From assembly GCF_001191005.1 (NCBI RefSeq), contig NZ_CP012201.1, positions 3,038,001 to 3,102,000 on the forward strand: DNA of 64,000 nt. Direction: 5' to 3'. A program made the position numbers and the translations under genes. The first letter of the stretch is position 1. Every line of letters starts with the position of its first letter. Positions 1 through 7,562 of this stretch are shown piece by piece. The notes below the pieces were generated by a model. The model was not told the DNA's origin. It saw nothing but the letters and a program-made list of their open reading frames with translations, and searched no databases. This DNA comes from Massilia sp. NR 4-1. Its GTDB lineage: Bacteria; Pseudomonadota; Gammaproteobacteria; Burkholderiales; Burkholderiaceae_D.

Positions 1-119
1 CCTTCCACTATCCGCTCTTCGTGATCCGCCGCAAGGACGAGGAGCCGGGACCAGCCACGCGCTGGCTGATCCAGCAATTCATTGAACTCGACCATACCCT
101 GCCGCACCCGACTTTCTAG
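1..119 (+). CDS. C-terminal fragment, possibly a LysR-type transcriptional regulator (5' end outside window)
   Basis: An open frame enters from the left edge (first full codon at 3) and ends at TAG 117-119, giving about 38 residues that finish ...DHTLPHPTF. The stretch YPLFVIRR followed by ATRWLIQQFIEL resembles the end of LysR effector domains, where a final beta-strand precedes a C-terminal helix. Only the tail is visible, so the family assignment is tentative. What is seen directly is an uninterrupted frame with a normal stop. Confidence 0.4.
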   Translation, partial: FHYPLFVIRRKDEEPGPATRWLIQQFIELDHTLPHPTF

Positions 120-259
120 CGCCCTCTCCTACAGGGTCGCAGCGCGTGCGCCTACACACACCCGTCCGTTCCCGTCCTAGCATGGTTGTGGCGGATGCGT
201 CAGCACCGCCGCCACCGTTCATTCAATAGGACAATCAAGGTCAATAGGAGATGCAGATC

Positions 260-553
260 ATGACTAAGCCAAACCAAGCCGGCAGGCAGGATCAGCAACA
301 GGATCAGTTCCAGTCCGTCAACCAGCAGGGGCAGCAGAAAACCGGCACGCGCAGCGACAGCCAGCAGTCCGACAAAGCGCGCAAGGAACAAAGCGACGAT
401 TGGCGCAACCAGCAATCGGGCGATTCATACGCCAACCAGCAATCCCAGCGCCAGCCTGGCAGCCGTCAAGGCGAGAAACCCGAAGACGAAAACGATGAAT
501 CCATCGCCCCGCACCGCGGCGGCAACCTCGGTCCGGACGATAAACGGCGCTAG
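260..553 (+). CDS. Small hydrophilic Gln-rich hypothetical protein
   Basis: A protein of about 97 residues, very rich in Gln, Asp, Ser, Arg and Lys, with no hydrophobic segment, signal peptide or recognisable domain. I place the start at ATG 260 because the AGGAG at 246-250 lies 9 bases upstream; the ATG at 251 abuts it. The composition suggests an intrinsically disordered protein. It stands alone between the fragment at the left edge and the oppositely oriented cbpAM pair. A tail such as NLGPDDKRR recurs in small stress-related proteins, but I do not recognise a named family and assign no function. Confidence 0.6.
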   Translation: MTKPNQAGRQDQQQDQFQSVNQQGQQKTGTRSDSQQSDKARKEQSDDWRNQQSGDSYANQQSQRQPGSRQGEKPEDENDESIAPHRGGNLGPDDKRR

Positions 554-591
554 GGCCATTCCAAGCCCGCCGGCCTGGCCGCGCCGCGCCC

Positions 592-906
592 TCAACCGGC
601 GAGGCCGGCCACGCGCAGGCGGGCTTTCAGGCGGCGCACTTCCTCGCTCAGGTCCACCACCAGCGCCGCCACATCCTGATTGGCATCGAACACCTGCTCC
701 ACCTCCAGCAGCCGGCGCGCGCGCACCAGGTCGACGCTGGTAAAGCGCCAGCGCTCCCGCGCCTGGCCGGCGTCCGCCAGCAGCACGCCGGCCTGCACAT
801 GCTGCAGCACCCAGTCCGGCTCCACGGCGCATACCCGCGCCAGTTCTTCCAGCGTCAGCGCCGCCTCTTCCAGCAAGACGCCGTTCATGGCTGCATCGCT
901 TGCCAT
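592..906 (-). CDS. cbpM: CbpM-type chaperone-modulator protein
   Basis: A 104-residue MerR-like all-helical protein. CbpM binds the J domain of the DnaJ homologue CbpA and restrains its co-chaperone and DNA-binding activity. The sequence has the family pattern: LTLEELARVCAVEPDWVLQHVQAGVL near residues 17-42, an arginine-rich segment RWRFTSVDLVRARRLLEVEQVF, then a C-terminal helix EEVRRLKARLR. It begins 3 bases after the stop of the cbpA-like gene, the usual cbpA-cbpM order, so the two are surely co-transcribed. A later ATG at 888 (MNGVLLEE) is an alternative start. Confidence 0.88.
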   Translation of the reverse strand: MASDAAMNGVLLEEAALTLEELARVCAVEPDWVLQHVQAGVLLADAGQARERWRFTSVDLVRARRLLEVEQVFDANQDVAALVVDLSEEVRRLKARLRVAGLAG

Positions 907-909
907 GGC

Positions 910-1845
910 CTAGCCTCCCAGCGCGGCGCGCGGATTGAAAGCCAGTTCGCGCGCCATTTGTTGGTACAGGGCGCGCGCGCGTTCCGTATCGGCCGGCGGC
1001 AGCGCCACTTCCAGCAGCAGGTAAAGATCGCCCGCCGCATTGTTCTGGCCCGAGGCGGGAATGCCGCGGCCTTTCAGGCGCAGCTTGCGCCCGCTCTTCG
1101 ACTGCGGCGGCACCGTCACCTTGACCTTGCCGGAGGGCGTCGGCACGTCGATCTCGCCGCCCAGCGCCGCCTCCCAGGGCGCCACCGGCACGGTCTCGTA
1201 CACATCGCGCCCCTCGATGCGGTAGTGCGGGTCGCTTTCAAACTGGATTTCCAGGAACAAGTCGCCGGCCTCGGCGCCGCCGGTGCCGGGCTGGCCCTGG
1301 CCGCTCAGGCGCAACTGCTGGCCGGCGGTGACGCCGACGGGAATGCGCACATCGAGCGTCCGCTCGCGCGTGACCACGCGGGCGCGCTCGTCGAGTTCGG
1401 GGATGCGCAGATTGATGGTGCGGGTAGCGCCCAGATAGGCGTCGCGCAGGCTGATGCTGATGCTGGCCTGGCTGTCTTCGCCGCGCATGCGCATGCTGCG
1501 CCGGCGCGCGCCCACGTGGGCGAACAGGTCGGAGAAGAAGTCGCGGTCGTTGTCCGCATTGGCCTCGAAATCGGCGCCCCAGTCGGGCGGCGGGCGGAAG
1601 CCGGCGCCGGCCTGGAAGCCGCCGCGCTGGCGCGCCGTACCCAGCTCATCGTAGGCGGCGCGCTTCTCCGCGTCCGACAGCACGGCGTAGGCTTCGTTCA
1701 GCTCCTTGGTTTTCGCATCCGCATTCGGCTCCTTGCTGACGTCCGGATGGTATTTGCGCACCAGCTTGCGGTAAGCCTGCTTGATTTCGTCATCGCTGGC
1801 CGTCTTGGCGACGCCCAGCGCAGCGTAGTAATCCTTGTATTCCAC
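910..1845 (-). CDS. cbpA: Curved-DNA-binding DnaJ-family co-chaperone CbpA
   Basis: A 311-residue class II J-domain protein. Residues 5-69 form the J domain, with the Hsp70-stimulating HPD triad at 33-35 (YHPDVSKE). A Gly/Phe/Arg-rich linker follows (about 70-115), then two beta-sandwich client-binding domains (about 120-300). There is no zinc-finger region, which separates CbpA from DnaJ. It acts in the cytoplasm or nucleoid as a partner of DnaK and binds curved DNA. It is followed by cbpM on the same strand with a 3-base gap. Length and domain order are normal for the family. Confidence 0.92.
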   Translation of the reverse strand: MEYKDYYAALGVAKTASDDEIKQAYRKLVRKYHPDVSKEPNADAKTKELNEAYAVLSDAEKRAAYDELGTARQRGGFQAGAGFRPPPDWGADFEANADNDRDFFSDLFAHVGARRRSMRMRGEDSQASISISLRDAYLGATRTINLRIPELDERARVVTRERTLDVRIPVGVTAGQQLRLSGQGQPGTGGAEAGDLFLEIQFESDPHYRIEGRDVYETVPVAPWEAALGGEIDVPTPSGKVKVTVPPQSKSGRKLRLKGRGIPASGQNNAAGDLYLLLEVALPPADTERARALYQQMARELAFNPRAALGG

Positions 1846-1902
1846 GGAAGTGCTCTCCAGGTCGAATCCTGCAGAGCACAGAATACCGCAAAGCGCAGCG
1901 GC

Positions 1903-2583
1903 TTAGCGCACTCGCCGGATCGAAGAGAAGCGGTCGTTCATGCCGCCCACATTCGGATAGCGGCCCGGCCCGTAGACCACGCATTCGCCACGGTAGTCGG
2001 CATGCTCGCACAGTTCCCACTGGCCTTCGCTGATGATCAGGGAGCTGACACGGTCGTTGAAGTTGAGGTCGACCAGGGTACGCACATTGCTGCGCACGCT
2101 CACGCTCGGGCCTTCGAAGCGCGAGTCGGTGAACAATTCGACCGGAGCCAGCTGCTGACGGTCACGGTCGCGGTCACGGTCGCGGCCACGCCAGTCGTGG
2201 TCATGGCCACGGTCATCGCGGCCGCGGTTATCGTTCCAGCCGCCGCCACCGCCCCAGCGGTCGCGGTTGCGCACCTGGACTTCGCGCGCCGAGGAAATGC
2301 TGTTATTAAAGCGGCGCAGGTCGGCATACTCGCCGCGCTCGAATACCGCGCAATAGCCGCCGAAATCGCGGTGTTCGCACAATTCCCAGGCGCCGGAATG
2401 CACCACCAGGCTGGAGGCGCGGTCGTTGAAGCCCAGATCGCGGAAGTTGGACGTGGTTTCGTACACCGTCACTTCCGAACCGCGGAAGCCCTCACGCGCG
2501 TACAGGGTCATTTCGCCGGCCGAAGCGGCTTGGCTGAGCAGGGTGGCGGCCAGCAGGCTGGCCAGGGTAAACATGCGTTTCAT
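1903..2583 (-). CDS. Secreted protein with two beta/gamma-crystallin domains
   Basis: A 226-residue exported protein. A signal peptide covers residues 1-22 (ends SQAASA). Domain 1 spans about 23-105 (TLYAREGFRGSEVTVYE; WELCEHRDFGGYCAVFERGEY) and domain 2 about 145-226 (VELFTDSRFEGPSVSVRS; WELCEHADYRGECVVYGPGRYPNV). Each shows the paired Greek-key pattern with Tyr/Trp corner residues. The linker (about 106-143) is unusually rich in Arg/Asp/Gly (GRDRDRDRDRQQ) and is encoded by a short DNA repeat at 2157-2195. Family members can bind calcium, but the canonical N/D-N/D-X-X-S/T-S loops are not clear here. The likely location is periplasmic or extracellular; function unknown. Confidence 0.85.
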   Translation of the reverse strand: MKRMFTLASLLAATLLSQAASAGEMTLYAREGFRGSEVTVYETTSNFRDLGFNDRASSLVVHSGAWELCEHRDFGGYCAVFERGEYADLRRFNNSISSAREVQVRNRDRWGGGGGWNDNRGRDDRGHDHDWRGRDRDRDRDRQQLAPVELFTDSRFEGPSVSVRSNVRTLVDLNFNDRVSSLIISEGQWELCEHADYRGECVVYGPGRYPNVGGMNDRFSSIRRVR

Positions 2584-2757
2584 ATCAAAATCTCCGTAAG
2601 GTGCTCCGCGCGCGCGGCTTGCTGACTGTTCAACGCGGAACGCAACCCGCTAGCCTACACGACTGTGTAACAAATTCCTACCCTGAAGCACTGTCGGACG
2701 GAAAAACAGGATTCTGGTTAGAATCTATCTCTTTTCCGCTCCAAAGACTGCCGATCC

Positions 2758-4143
2758 ATGCCACATACCTTCACTTTACCGAATGTTCGCACCGAAGCCG
2801 CTTCCCTCTGGCGCCTGGCCTGGCCGGTGCTGATCGGGCAGCTGGCCACCGTGGGCATGGCGGTGGCGGACGTGGCCATGACCGGCCACGCCAGCGCCGC
2901 CGAGCTGGCGGCGGTGTCGCTGGGCGCCTCGATCTGGTCCATGGTCCTGGTCTCGGTCAGCGGCACCATGATGGCCATCAACAGCGTGGTGGCGCACGAA
3001 GTGGGCGCCGGCGCCTACGGCAAAATCCCGCATTCGGTACGCCAGTCGCTGTGGAAGGCGCTCGGCATCGGCCTGGCCGCCATGCTGCTGGCCAATCTGG
3101 CCACGCTCTTGTTCGACCACCTGAATATGGAAGCAGCGGTGGCGGCGCGCGCCTCGCTGTTCGTCCACATCATCAGCTTCGGCATGCCCGCGTTCGCCGC
3201 CTACCGCACCCTGTACGGCTATAGCACCAGCATCAACCAGACCAAGCCGGTGATGGTGATCGCCATCATCGGCCTGCTGTTCAATGTCGTCATGAACTGG
3301 ATGCTCATCTTCGGCAAATTCGGCCTGCCGCAGATGGGCGGCATCGGCTGCGCCGTCTCCACCGCGCTGTGCATGTGGCTGATGCTGGGCGCCATGCTGG
3401 CCTGGGTGCGCATCGCCCCGGCCTACAAGAACACCTATCCCTTCCACGAATGGGATGGCCCCTGCTGGGCCGAAATCAAGAGCATGCTGCGTCTCGGCCT
3501 GCCGATCGGCGTCACCTACTTCGCCGAGGTGAGCGCCTTCGGCGCCGTCAGCCTGCTGGTGGCGCGCTTTGGCGTCAACGAAGTATCGGCCAACCAGATC
3601 GCACTGAATTTTTCCTCGCTGGTCTTCATGGTGCCGGTCAGCTTCGGCATCGGCCTCATCACCCGCGTCGGCCAAGCCATGGGCGAAGGCAATCCCGAAC
3701 GCGCGCGCTTCACAGCCTGGGTCGGGGTCGCCATGTCGCTCGGCTTCGCCGTGCTGTCGGCCACCCTGATCGCCCTGTTCCGCCACGAAATCGCGCGCGC
3801 CTACACCACCGACGTCGCCGTGCAGGAACTGACCGCCCACCTGCTGCTGTTCGCCGCCATCTTCCAGCTGTCCGACGCCACCCAGGTCGCCACCTCCTGC
3901 GCCATCCGCGGCTACAAGGTCACACGGCCGCCGATGAAGATCCAGCTGCTGGCCTTCTGGGGCTTCGCCCTGCCGATCGGCTACATCCTGGGCCTGGCCC
4001 CGGGCTGGTTCCCGCTCAGTCCCGCGGCGCCGATGGCCTCGGCCGGCTTCTGGATCGGCCTCGTGCTCGGCCTGACGGTCGCCGCCCTACTGCTCAGCTG
4101 GTACCTCAACCGCCTCTCCCTTCAGCGCCTGCGCCGCGCCTGA
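2758..4143 (+). CDS. MATE-family multidrug/toxin efflux transporter (NorM-like)
   Basis: A 461-residue polytopic inner-membrane protein with about 12 hydrophobic segments in two homologous halves. MATE hallmarks are visible: LAWPVLIGQLATVGMAVADVAM in TM1, the GHASAAELAAVSLG loop, and the second-half counterpart around residue 245 (LRLGLPIGVTYFAEVSAFGAVSLL). MATE carriers expel cationic drugs or metabolites in exchange for Na+ or H+. The ATG at 2758 directly precedes the amphipathic N-terminal helix. The gene stands alone, and a palindromic repeat begins 15 bases after its stop. The substrate cannot be read from the sequence. Confidence 0.9.
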   Translation: MPHTFTLPNVRTEAASLWRLAWPVLIGQLATVGMAVADVAMTGHASAAELAAVSLGASIWSMVLVSVSGTMMAINSVVAHEVGAGAYGKIPHSVRQSLWKALGIGLAAMLLANLATLLFDHLNMEAAVAARASLFVHIISFGMPAFAAYRTLYGYSTSINQTKPVMVIAIIGLLFNVVMNWMLIFGKFGLPQMGGIGCAVSTALCMWLMLGAMLAWVRIAPAYKNTYPFHEWDGPCWAEIKSMLRLGLPIGVTYFAEVSAFGAVSLLVARFGVNEVSANQIALNFSSLVFMVPVSFGIGLITRVGQAMGEGNPERARFTAWVGVAMSLGFAVLSATLIALFRHEIARAYTTDVAVQELTAHLLLFAAIFQLSDATQVATSCAIRGYKVTRPPMKIQLLAFWGFALPIGYILGLAPGWFPLSPAAPMASAGFWIGLVLGLTVAALLLSWYLNRLSLQRLRRA

Positions 4144-4149
4144 TGTTTG

Positions 4150-4212
4150 TGCCAAATCAAACAACGTCCCACCCCAGTGCCTGAGTGGGACATTGTTTGA
4201 GGCAGATCAAAC
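4150..4212. repeat. Palindromic repeat element, member of the GTGCCTGG family
   Basis: A long stem-loop with CAAACAA at 4158-4164 pairing with TTGTTTG at 4193-4199, and GTCCCA/TGGGAC inside. The loop carries CAGTGCCTGAG. The flanking GCCAAATCAAA and GATCAAAC match the flanks of the copies near 11.2 kb. It lies just after the MATE stop, where it may also act as a transcript-end hairpin. Confidence 0.65.
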
Positions 4213-4333
4213 GTGGGGTGGCCGTTTGGCCGAAGGAAAGTCGGTTTCGAGAGATGGATTCCGAATCGCGGCGGGTCGTCAGATATGGCTGAGTCTGGTA
4301 TCGTTTTGGGCTTTTACCTTGTCCGGGATCACC

Positions 4334-6547
4334 ATGCGTTTCTCTCTCTGTTTTCTGGCCTTGATGGCCATCGGTTCGGCGTCGGCTGAGCGTCTTACTT
4401 TGGACCGTATCCATGGTGATCCGGCGCTGGCCGGTCCCGGCATGCGCAAGATGAAGGTCTCCCCCGACGGCGCACGCGTGACCTTCCTGCGCGGCCGTAC
4501 CGATGACCAGTTCCAGCTGGATCTGTGGGAATTCAACCTGAAAGATAAGTCGAGCCGCCTGCTGGTCGATTCGCGCGTGCTGGTGCCGCAGGAGAACCTG
4601 TCGGACGCCGAGAAGGCGCGCCGCGAACGCGAGCGCACCGCCAGCCTGAAAGGCATCATCAGCTATAGCTGGTCGCCGGACGGCAAGCAGCTGCTGGTGC
4701 CGATCGCCGGCAATCTGTATCTGGTGGAACTGGCCAAGCCGGACAGCGCGCGCCTGGTCGCCACCGGCGCCGTGCTCGATCCGCAGATTTCGCCCAAGGG
4801 CCGCTATGTCTCCTTCGTGCGCGACCAGAATCTGTTCGTGCTCGACCTGAGCACCGGCAAGGAGCGCCAGCTGACCAGCGACGGCGCCGCCGCCATCCAC
4901 AACGGCGAGGCCGAATTCGTGGCACAGGAAGAGATGCACCAGGTCAGCGGCTATTACTGGGCACCCGACGATTCGGCCATCGCCTTCAAGCGCTATGACG
5001 AATCGAAAGTGCCGGTGGCGCGCCGCTTTGAAATCTATGCCGACCGCACCGATGTGATCGAACAGCGCTACCCGGCCGCCGGCGATCCGAACGTGGCGGT
5101 GCAGCTGTTCATCGTCTCGCCGGCATCCGGCGAGCGGCGCGAGGTGGACCTGGGCAGCGAGAAGGATATCTACCTGGTGCGCGCCGACTGGAGCGCCAAC
5201 AGCAAAGCCCTGCTGTTCCAGCGCCAGACGCGCGACCAGAAGAAGCTGGAGCTGGTGTCGGTCGATGCCGCCACCCTGGGCCAGCGCGTGCTCATCACGG
5301 AAACCAGCAAGACCTGGGTCAACGTGCTGGAGGAGCCGCGCTTCCTGGCCAAGCGCAACGCCTTCCTGTGGGTGTCGGAGCGCGACGGCCGCCGCCACCT
5401 GTATCTGCATGACCTGGACGGCAAGCTGCTGCACCCGGTCAGCAAGGGCGATTGGGGCATCGACGGCTTGCTGGCCGTGGATGAGAAAGCCGGCCGCGTC
5501 TATGTCTCCTCCAACAAGGATGCGGTGATCGACAAGCAGGTGTATGCGCTGAACCTGGACGGCAGCAATGCCGACAAGCCGAAGCGCGTGACCCAGGCCG
5601 ATGGCTGGCACGATGTGAGCTTCTCGCGCAATGGCGAAGTCTTCGTCGACACCTTCTCCGATCCGGCCACGCCGCCGAACGTGAGCATCCGCCGCCCGGA
5701 CGGCAGCATGGTGGGCTGGCTGGAACGCAATGAGCTGAACGAGTCCCATCCCTACTTCAAGTACAAGTCGGACCATCTGCCGACCGAATACGGCACCTTG
5801 AAAGCCAAGGATGGCCAGACCCTGCACTACTCGCTGCTCAAGCCGTATAAATTCGACGCGGCCAAGCGCTATCCGGTCTACCTCTCGACCTACGGCGGCC
5901 CGGGCGCCCAGCACGTGGCGCGCAAATGGGGCAATAACTTCGACCAGTACATGGCGCAGCAGGGTTTTGTCGTGTTCCGCCTGGATAACCGCGGTTCTTC
6001 GCGCCGCGAGCGCGTCTTCACCGACGCCATCTACCGCAATCTGGGCAAGGTGGAAGTGGAAGACCAGCTGACCGGCGTCGAATGGCTGAGCAAGCAAAGC
6101 TTCGTGGATGCCAAGCGTATCGGCGTGTTCGGCTGGAGCTATGGCGGCTTCATGACCTTGCGCCTGCTGTCGCAGGCATCGGACAAGATCGCCATGGGCG
6201 TGTCGGTGGCGCCGGTCACGGACTGGCAGTTGTACGACACCCACTACACCGAGCGCTTCATGGACCGTCCGCAGGACAACGCCGAGGGCTACAAGCAAAG
6301 CACGGTGTTCGCCCACGCCGACGGCCTGAAATCGAATCTGCTGCTGATCCACGGCATGGCCGACGATAACGTCCTGTTCACCAACACCACCAAGATGATC
6401 GATGCGCTGGTGAACCGCAAGGTGCAGTTCGAACTGATGACCTACCCGGGCGCCAAGCATGGCATTTCCTCGCGCGCCGGCCAGCTGCATGTGTACAGCT
6501 ATATCGACGCCTACTTCAAGAAGAACCTGAAGCCGGAAACGAATTGA
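4334..6547 (+). CDS. Dipeptidyl-peptidase IV-type S9 serine peptidase
   Basis: A 737-residue secreted peptidase. ATG 4334 is chosen because it starts a clear signal peptide (MRFSLCFLALMAIGSASA); upstream in-frame ATGs would add a non-homologous extension derived from the repeat region. An N-terminal beta-propeller (about 25-490) includes the EE motif EFVAQEEMHQVSGYYW that binds the substrate amino terminus in DPP-IV. The C-terminal alpha/beta hydrolase carries the triad Ser602 (GWSYGG), Asp677 (GMADDN) and His709 (GAKHGIS). It cleaves X-Pro or X-Ala dipeptides in the periplasm or outside the cell. It is monocistronic, with a strong terminator downstream. Confidence 0.92.
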   Translation: MRFSLCFLALMAIGSASAERLTLDRIHGDPALAGPGMRKMKVSPDGARVTFLRGRTDDQFQLDLWEFNLKDKSSRLLVDSRVLVPQENLSDAEKARRERERTASLKGIISYSWSPDGKQLLVPIAGNLYLVELAKPDSARLVATGAVLDPQISPKGRYVSFVRDQNLFVLDLSTGKERQLTSDGAAAIHNGEAEFVAQEEMHQVSGYYWAPDDSAIAFKRYDESKVPVARRFEIYADRTDVIEQRYPAAGDPNVAVQLFIVSPASGERREVDLGSEKDIYLVRADWSANSKALLFQRQTRDQKKLELVSVDAATLGQRVLITETSKTWVNVLEEPRFLAKRNAFLWVSERDGRRHLYLHDLDGKLLHPVSKGDWGIDGLLAVDEKAGRVYVSSNKDAVIDKQVYALNLDGSNADKPKRVTQADGWHDVSFSRNGEVFVDTFSDPATPPNVSIRRPDGSMVGWLERNELNESHPYFKYKSDHLPTEYGTLKAKDGQTLHYSLLKPYKFDAAKRYPVYLSTYGGPGAQHVARKWGNNFDQYMAQQGFVVFRLDNRGSSRRERVFTDAIYRNLGKVEVEDQLTGVEWLSKQSFVDAKRIGVFGWSYGGFMTLRLLSQASDKIAMGVSVAPVTDWQLYDTHYTERFMDRPQDNAEGYKQSTVFAHADGLKSNLLLIHGMADDNVLFTNTTKMIDALVNRKVQFELMTYPGAKHGISSRAGQLHVYSYIDAYFKKNLKPETN

Positions 6548-6583
6548 TGGTGTAAAGACCTCGTGGCGCTTCGGCGCCATTCA

Positions 6584-6615
6584 AGCCCGCCAGCATCAGC
6601 CGGCGGGCTTTTTTT
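6584..6615 (+). terminator. Rho-independent terminator of the DPP-IV gene
   Basis: GCCCGCC (6585-6591) pairs with GGCGGGC (6602-6608) around a 10-base loop and is followed by a run of seven or more T. It lies 37 bases after the peptidase stop. Confidence 0.85.
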
Positions 6616-6626
6616 ATGCGCCAGGC

Positions 6627-6833
6627 TTATTGGCGGTTGCCTTTGTCGACGGCGTTATCGATCGCATCGTCCACGGCCTCGCGGGCGTCGCCCACGCCTT
6701 TCTGCAGCTTGCCTTCGATCTGGTTCTTGATGCCCTTGGCTTGCTGCTTGGAGCTGCCCACCAGTTCACCGGCTTCCTGCTGGATCTTGCCGCCGATTTC
6801 CTTGGCCTTGCCTTTGATTTGGTCCTTGTTCAT
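6627..6833 (-). CDS. CsbD-family stress-response protein
   Basis: A 68-residue hydrophilic protein beginning MNKDQIKGKAKEIGGKIQ, the CsbD signature: short amphipathic repeats rich in Lys, Gly and Glu. Family members are among the most strongly induced general-stress proteins in many bacteria, but their molecular role is not established. ATG 6833 is preferred over the upstream in-frame start because AAAGGAG lies 7 bases before it. Another hallmark, KNQIEGKLQKGVGDAREAVDDA, fills the second half. It is monocistronic and lies tail to tail with the DPP-IV gene. Confidence 0.9.
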   Translation of the reverse strand: MNKDQIKGKAKEIGGKIQQEAGELVGSSKQQAKGIKNQIEGKLQKGVGDAREAVDDAIDNAVDKGNRQ

Positions 6834-6935
6834 GATGCACTCCTTTGTAGTAAGTTGCACACAGGATTGTGTGACCGGAGTCCATCTTAGGGATGCGCAG
6901 CATTCCCTTCTGTTCGCTCACGAACACAAGTCAGC

Positions 6936-7553
6936 TCAGGCTTTGCGCCAGACGCTGGCCAGCCAGGGCTGCTGCTCGCGCGGCAAACCGGCTGGACGGT
7001 AATAGTGCTGCAGCGGCGCAAAGCCGGCCGCCAGCAGATAAGCTTCCCACCTTGCGTAATCGTAGTAGCTGCCGTAGCGCGGGCCGTTCCAGCCTTCCTC
7101 GTTATGGCCGCGCGGATTGGAGCTGAACAGCACGCCGCGCGGCTTGAGCGTCGCATGCAGCCGGAGCAGCACCTCGGGCAGGGCCGCGCTGGGCACATGG
7201 AACAGGGAGGCGTTCGCATACACGCCGTCGAAATAGGCGGTGGGCAGGTCGAGCGCGACGAAATCCTGCTGCCACACGGGGCAGCCGCTCCATTCGCGCG
7301 CCATCTCCACAAAACGCGCCGAGCCGTCGATGCCGGTCGGTTCGTGGCCCAGCGCCTTGAAGGCGCACAGATCGCGCCCCGGCCCGCAGCCCAGATCGAG
7401 GATGCGGAACGGCGGCGCGCCTTCGATGGCATCGAGCAGGGCCGCGATATTCTGGCTCACATCATGGTCGCGCGTGCCCTCCAGGAACTGGCGGGCGTTG
7501 CGTTCATAGTGCTCCAGCGTGAGGCGGGTGATCTGTTCGATGCTCTTGTCCAT
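6936..7553 (-). CDS. Class I SAM-dependent methyltransferase
   Basis: A 205-residue cytoplasmic protein. Motif I for S-adenosylmethionine binding is RILDLGCGPGRDL (about residues 50-62), followed by the acidic-loop region GIDGSARFV and by VALDLPTAYFDGVYAN as motifs II/III. The overall size and pattern match the small Methyltransf_11/25 group. The substrate is not predictable; PRYGSYYDYARWEAYLLAAGF near the C-terminus is typical of small-molecule methyltransferases. Its start is 9 bases from the 3' end of the M13 peptidase gene on the same strand, so the two may share a transcript. Confidence 0.85.
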   Translation of the reverse strand: MDKSIEQITRLTLEHYERNARQFLEGTRDHDVSQNIAALLDAIEGAPPFRILDLGCGPGRDLCAFKALGHEPTGIDGSARFVEMAREWSGCPVWQQDFVALDLPTAYFDGVYANASLFHVPSAALPEVLLRLHATLKPRGVLFSSNPRGHNEEGWNGPRYGSYYDYARWEAYLLAAGFAPLQHYYRPAGLPREQQPWLASVWRKA

Positions 7554-7562
7554 CCGCCTACT

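Noticed and set aside
2157..2195. Short tandem DNA repeat, considered as a CRISPR-like array
   Set aside because: The unit is only about 12 bases without spacers and encodes the Arg-Asp linker of a protein.
799..2625. Long open frame on the plus strand across cbpM, cbpA and the crystallin gene
   Set aside because: It is the antisense of three well-supported genes; high GC keeps this frame free of stops, and its residues (Arg/Ala/His/Gly-rich) match no family.
4157..6580. 807-codon minus-strand frame opposite the DPP-IV gene
   Set aside because: Shadow frame: no signal, domain or motif, while the plus strand has the full Ser-Asp-His triad.
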